NCBI GenBank assembly: GCA_937910655.1
Contig: CALEMV010000159.1
Span: 1 to 7,966, forward strand
Reading direction: 5' to 3'
DNA length: 7,966 bases
DNA from: an uncultured Solobacterium sp.
Lineage (GTDB): Bacteria; Bacillota_I; Bacilli_A; Erysipelotrichales; Erysipelotrichaceae
Under the pieces are notes generated by a model. The model worked only from the letters and a program-made list of their open reading frames with translations, was not told where the DNA came from and made no database searches. The position numbers and the translations under genes are program-made. Below, piece after piece: positions 5,708 to 7,966 of the stretch (positions are counted from its first letter, which is position 1; every line of letters starts with the position of its first letter).

Positions 5708-6581
5708 CATTTTGTTTGAGCCATGTTTGTAATAATTGAATATATTGTTCTGTCTCTTCGGCGAAAACCATATGACGACAGTTAGGGAATAACTGCCATG
5801 TAGAATGTTTGATGTTGTCATGCATTGTCTTAGCAACAAGTGGAGTGCATAAGTCATTTGTTCCAGATATAATAAGAGTAGGAATATTGATATGCTTTAA
5901 TTCATCTGTAACTTCAAAACCTGCAAGACTTCCGGTTGGTGTATATTCATTTGGGCCCCAACCATAGAGGTACGCTTCTTTTCCTGTCTTCTTTGGGCGA
6001 GTTAAACAATCAGGTGCTTTACCAATCTCATATACATCTGCACAATGTGCATGCATGAAGTGGGTATTTGCGATGATGTAATCTTCACTTTCGTAATTGC
6101 CAGTTCTTTCTGCAATCTCTATGGCACGTTGGTCAACTTCAGACATAAAACGAATCATGCGATGTTGTTCACTTGCCCAAAGGGAAGCGGAAGATAATGT
6201 GCTAGATAGTATCAGTGATTCAATACCCGTAGGGCTGTAATGTAATATGTAGTCTAGCGCAAGCATGCCACCCCAGGATTGACCTAAAAGATGAACTTTT
6301 GTTAAGTTGAGATGCTTACGTAATGCGATTAACTCATTGACCCAAGTTTCGGGTGTCCATAATTCAGGATGACCTTCAACGTAGGAATTTCCACAACCAA
6401 GTTGGTCATACATGACAAGACAATAATCATCACAAGCAAGTGAATCAAGTAGTTCGAAATAGTTATGTGTAGAACCAGGACCACCATGTAATAGGACTAA
6501 CGCAGGTTTGGTAATGTCACCGACAATACGATAGTAGGTTTGATAGTTTAAAAATGGCATGTAGCCTTCTGTAATTTTCAT
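5691..6581 (-). CDS. pip: proline iminopeptidase (alpha/beta hydrolase, peptidase family S33)
   Basis: A 296-residue cytoplasmic serine peptidase that releases N-terminal proline from peptides. HGGPG (32-36) forms the oxyanion hole. DQLGCGNS (59-66) and GQSWGG (100-105), with nucleophile Ser102, are diagnostic of the family. Asp243 (GTNDLCTP) and His270 (CRHMVF) complete the triad. A cap domain lies between about 130 and 225. Length and the opening MKITEGYMPF...YYRIVG match the lactobacillus PepI proteins as I remember them, which supports the ATG at 6581. No ribosome binding site precedes that ATG. Instead a TGATATACT extended -10 ends 6 nt before it, so the mRNA may be leaderless, or translation may begin at Met8 (6560), which has AGAAGG 4 nt upstream. 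Convergent with the lipoprotein gene and divergent from the PRD regulator. Confidence 0.92.
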   Translation of the reverse strand: MKITEGYMPFLNYQTYYRIVGDITKPALVLLHGGPGSTHNYFELLDSLACDDYCLVMYDQLGCGNSYVEGHPELWTPETWVNELIALRKHLNLTKVHLLGQSWGGMLALDYILHYSPTGIESLILSSTLSSASLWASEQHRMIRFMSEVDQRAIEIAERTGNYESEDYIIANTHFMHAHCADVYEIGKAPDCLTRPKKTGKEAYLYGWGPNEYTPTGSLAGFEVTDELKHINIPTLIISGTNDLCTPLVAKTMHDNIKHSTWQLFPNCRHMVFAEETEQYIQLLQTWLKQNESVSR

Positions 6582-6587
6582 ATGTTT

Positions 6588-6596
6588 AGTATATCA
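6588..6596 (-). promoter_or_regulatory. extended -10 promoter of the iminopeptidase gene
   Basis: On the minus strand, TGA-TATACT (6596-6588) is an extended -10. Initiation is expected at or within a few bases of the A of the annotated ATG (6581). No good -35 is present at 16-18 nt; TTGATT (6612-6607) is too close, at 13 nt. An activator may be needed. Confidence 0.5.
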
Positions 6597-6634
6597 TGCA
6601 AGAGATAATCAATTTCACATTTTTGTGGGAAACA

Positions 6635-6661
6635 TATTGTCTGAAGGTTTTTTAGACAATA
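6635..6661. promoter_or_regulatory. 8-bp inverted repeat, probable operator in the divergent intergenic region
   Basis: TATTGTCT (6635-6642) and AGACAATA (6654-6661) are perfect inverted copies with an 11-nt spacer, a size and symmetry that fit a dimeric DNA-binding protein. The site overlaps the -35 region of the regulator gene and ends 2 nt before its -10. It lies about 54-80 nt upstream of the predicted iminopeptidase start. It could serve autoregulation, activation of the iminopeptidase, or both. An imperfect palindrome at 6613-6632 (TTTCaCA ... TGgGAAA) lies next to it. Confidence 0.5.
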
Positions 6662-6669
6662 CGTATAAT
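6641..6669 (+). promoter_or_regulatory. promoter of the PRD regulator gene
   Basis: A perfect -10, TATAAT (6664-6669), lies 17 nt after CTGAAG (6641-6646), a weak -35. The start is expected near 6675, just before the AGAGGG ribosome binding site (6676-6681). The weak -35 and the overlapping inverted repeat suggest regulated expression. Confidence 0.6.
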
Positions 6670-6689
6670 TAGAATAGAGGGTTTATAGC

Positions 6690-7966
6690 ATGGATAGACA
6701 GGATAGATTACTTTTCTTATTAGTGAAGGAAAATGATCACAGTAAATCAATTCGAGAAATTGCGGATCTTTTTGGTGTGACTGCTCGTACAATTCGTAAT
6801 GATATTGAAGCACTCAATGATGTGCTTGCTTGTAATGGGGCAAGTATCAAGACGGAACGTAAGGGTATTTCAATTGAAATCCAAGATAAAGAAAAGTTAG
6901 AGGATTATTTGCAGTCTATCGAAAATAATCGTGAAAGAGTTTTGACAACCCAAGACCGTGTTCGCCAGATTATAGAAACATTACTTACTTCTGATGAAAG
7001 CGTGCGTATGGATGACCTTGCGGATGCGATGTTTATCAGTCGTGCAACACTAAAAAATGATATGAAGATTGTCCGCAATATTCTTGCGGATTTTGGTATT
7101 GAGATTGACTATCGTGCATATCAAGGTATGCGTGCAATTGGTAGCGAACAGCAGTACCGTCTATGTTTAACTCGAATCCAAATGGAAGAACCGTTTTATA
7201 CGCAACAACTACCAGAAAATAATCGATTGGATATCATTCATAAAATTATCACAGATAAAGTTGTGAAATACAATTTTATGATTTCGGATTTATCACTGAA
7301 TAATTTAACATTCCATATCTATATCGCAATTCAACGTATCCTAGATGGCAAAGTGATTCATCTTGGTAAAGAAACAGAAAAGCAGATGGAAAATGATAGT
7401 GATATTGCGATGACCAAGGCTATCATTTGTGATATTGAAAAAGAATTTGATGTGAAGTTTCCAGATAGTGAAGTGTATTACGTGCTAATGCATTTGAGTA
7501 GTAAGAAGATTATCCGACTTAATAATGGACAGCAAAGTAGTTCTGTTGTGGATGAAGAAACATTTGAAATTGTTTTGGCAATGTTAGAAGCGGTTAATGA
7601 AACGTTCCGTATTGATTTGCGGTATGACTTTGAACTTGTGACATTATTATCTCTACATGTCATACCGTTTAAAGTGAGATTACAGAATCACATCGCAAGT
7701 TATAATCCGCTAGCGAATCAAATCCGTGAGCACTTTGTGCTTGCATACTCAATGGCCACTGTTGCCTGTGGTGTATTAAAGAAAATGTATAACAGATGTA
7801 TCTGTAAAGATGAGATTGCGTACATTGCGTTACATTTCAACGTAGCGCTGGAAAAGAAGCGTGAAAAACAAACAAAAGAAAAAGTATTAATTGTCTGTGG
7901 AAGTGGACGGGCAAGTTCTGAGTTATTGCGTTATCAGATTGAAGAAAAGTTTGGTAAGAATCTAGT
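6690..7966 (+). CDS. PTS-regulated transcriptional activator with two PRDs and EIIB-like domain (MtlR/LicR type), 3' end outside window
   Basis: The first 425 complete codons of a multidomain regulator. Residues 5-60 are an HTH_11-type helix-turn-helix (SIREIADLFGVTARTIRNDIEAL). Residues about 88-165 are a second, Mga-like HTH (RMDDLADAMFISRATLKNDMKIV). PRD1 (about 180-285) has His209 (FHIYIAIQRI) and His268 (VLMHLS). PRD2 (about 290-390) has His323 (SLHVIPF) and His382 (IALHFNVAL). These four positions are the phosphorylation sites expected for HPr and PTS EII proteins. From 397 an EIIB-like domain begins (KVLIVCGSGRASSELL) with the phosphorylatable Cys403. An EIIA-like domain usually follows, but lies beyond the edge. 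Such proteins switch on sugar-uptake operons in response to PTS flux. The start is supported by AGAGGG 8 nt upstream. The sugar cannot be told. The target may be downstream PTS genes, but none is visible. Confidence 0.93.
   Translation, partial: MDRQDRLLFLLVKENDHSKSIREIADLFGVTARTIRNDIEALNDVLACNGASIKTERKGISIEIQDKEKLEDYLQSIENNRERVLTTQDRVRQIIETLLTSDESVRMDDLADAMFISRATLKNDMKIVRNILADFGIEIDYRAYQGMRAIGSEQQYRLCLTRIQMEEPFYTQQLPENNRLDIIHKIITDKVVKYNFMISDLSLNNLTFHIYIAIQRILDGKVIHLGKETEKQMENDSDIAMTKAIICDIEKEFDVKFPDSEVYYVLMHLSSKKIIRLNNGQQSSSVVDEETFEIVLAMLEAVNETFRIDLRYDFELVTLLSLHVIPFKVRLQNHIASYNPLANQIREHFVLAYSMATVACGVLKKMYNRCICKDEIAYIALHFNVALEKKREKQTKEKVLIVCGSGRASSELLRYQIEEKFGKNL

Noticed and set aside
7478..7663. 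Minus-strand open frame of 61 codons within the PRD regulator
   Set aside because: It overlaps conserved PRD2 sequence in the other strand and has no start signals.
1..7966. CRISPR array, IS element, tRNA or rRNA gene
   Set aside because: No regularly spaced repeats, no transposase-like frame or terminal inverted repeats, and no cloverleaf or rRNA-like segment seen on either strand.

Overview
The window reads as chromosomal core sequence from a low-GC, AT-rich Gram-positive bacterium. The best guess is the Erysipelotrichia/Mollicutes side of Firmicutes. The reasons are TTA-rich codon use, strong AGGAGG-type ribosome binding sites, Gram-positive lipoprotein and membrane-anchor signals, and a ribosomal protein L11 with a shortened N-terminal proline-rich loop that I recall from mycoplasma and Erysipelothrix L11. 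The taxonomic call is inference. I see no phage, IS, CRISPR or defence genes.

Layout. Positions 1-59 hold the 5' end of a minus-strand gene that leaves the window. Positions 119-712 (minus) encode a membrane-anchored protein with a long hydrophilic stalk and a small external C-terminal module. A clear sigma-A promoter (828-856) then drives the plus-strand rplK-rplA operon (947-2049) through a leader of about 85 nt. That leader has the hallmarks of the L1-binding autoregulatory RNA and ends in a bidirectional terminator. A convergent small unknown gene follows (2103-2567, minus). From a divergent promoter region, three plus-strand genes run on: an M24 (Xaa-Pro type) metallopeptidase, a TTG-started membrane-anchored protein of possible beta-propeller type that overlaps it by 8 nt, and a lipoprotein. 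They end at a hairpin shared with the convergent proline iminopeptidase gene (5691-6581, minus). The last gene (6690 to the window end, plus) is the first 425 codons of a PTS-controlled multidomain regulator (HTH, Mga-like HTH, PRD1, PRD2, start of EIIB). It is divergent from the iminopeptidase, and a perfect 8-bp inverted repeat lies between them.

How the parts fit. rplK/rplA make the L11 and L1 proteins of the 50S subunit, and L1 probably represses its own mRNA through the leader. Both peptidases act on proline-containing peptides (Xaa-Pro and N-terminal Pro), so the middle of the window carries a small peptide-catabolism theme next to two exported proteins of unknown role. The regulator's targets cannot be identified here. 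They may be PTS genes beyond the right edge, the regulator itself, or the adjacent iminopeptidase.

The most interesting signals are in the rplK leader. An 11-codon ORF with an excellent ribosome binding site lies inside the L1-binding element and stops on the rplK ribosome binding site. A 7-bp pairing that would cover the rplK start codon competes with the base of the L1 stem. I found no convincing wholly new system; most of the window is ordinary housekeeping sequence.
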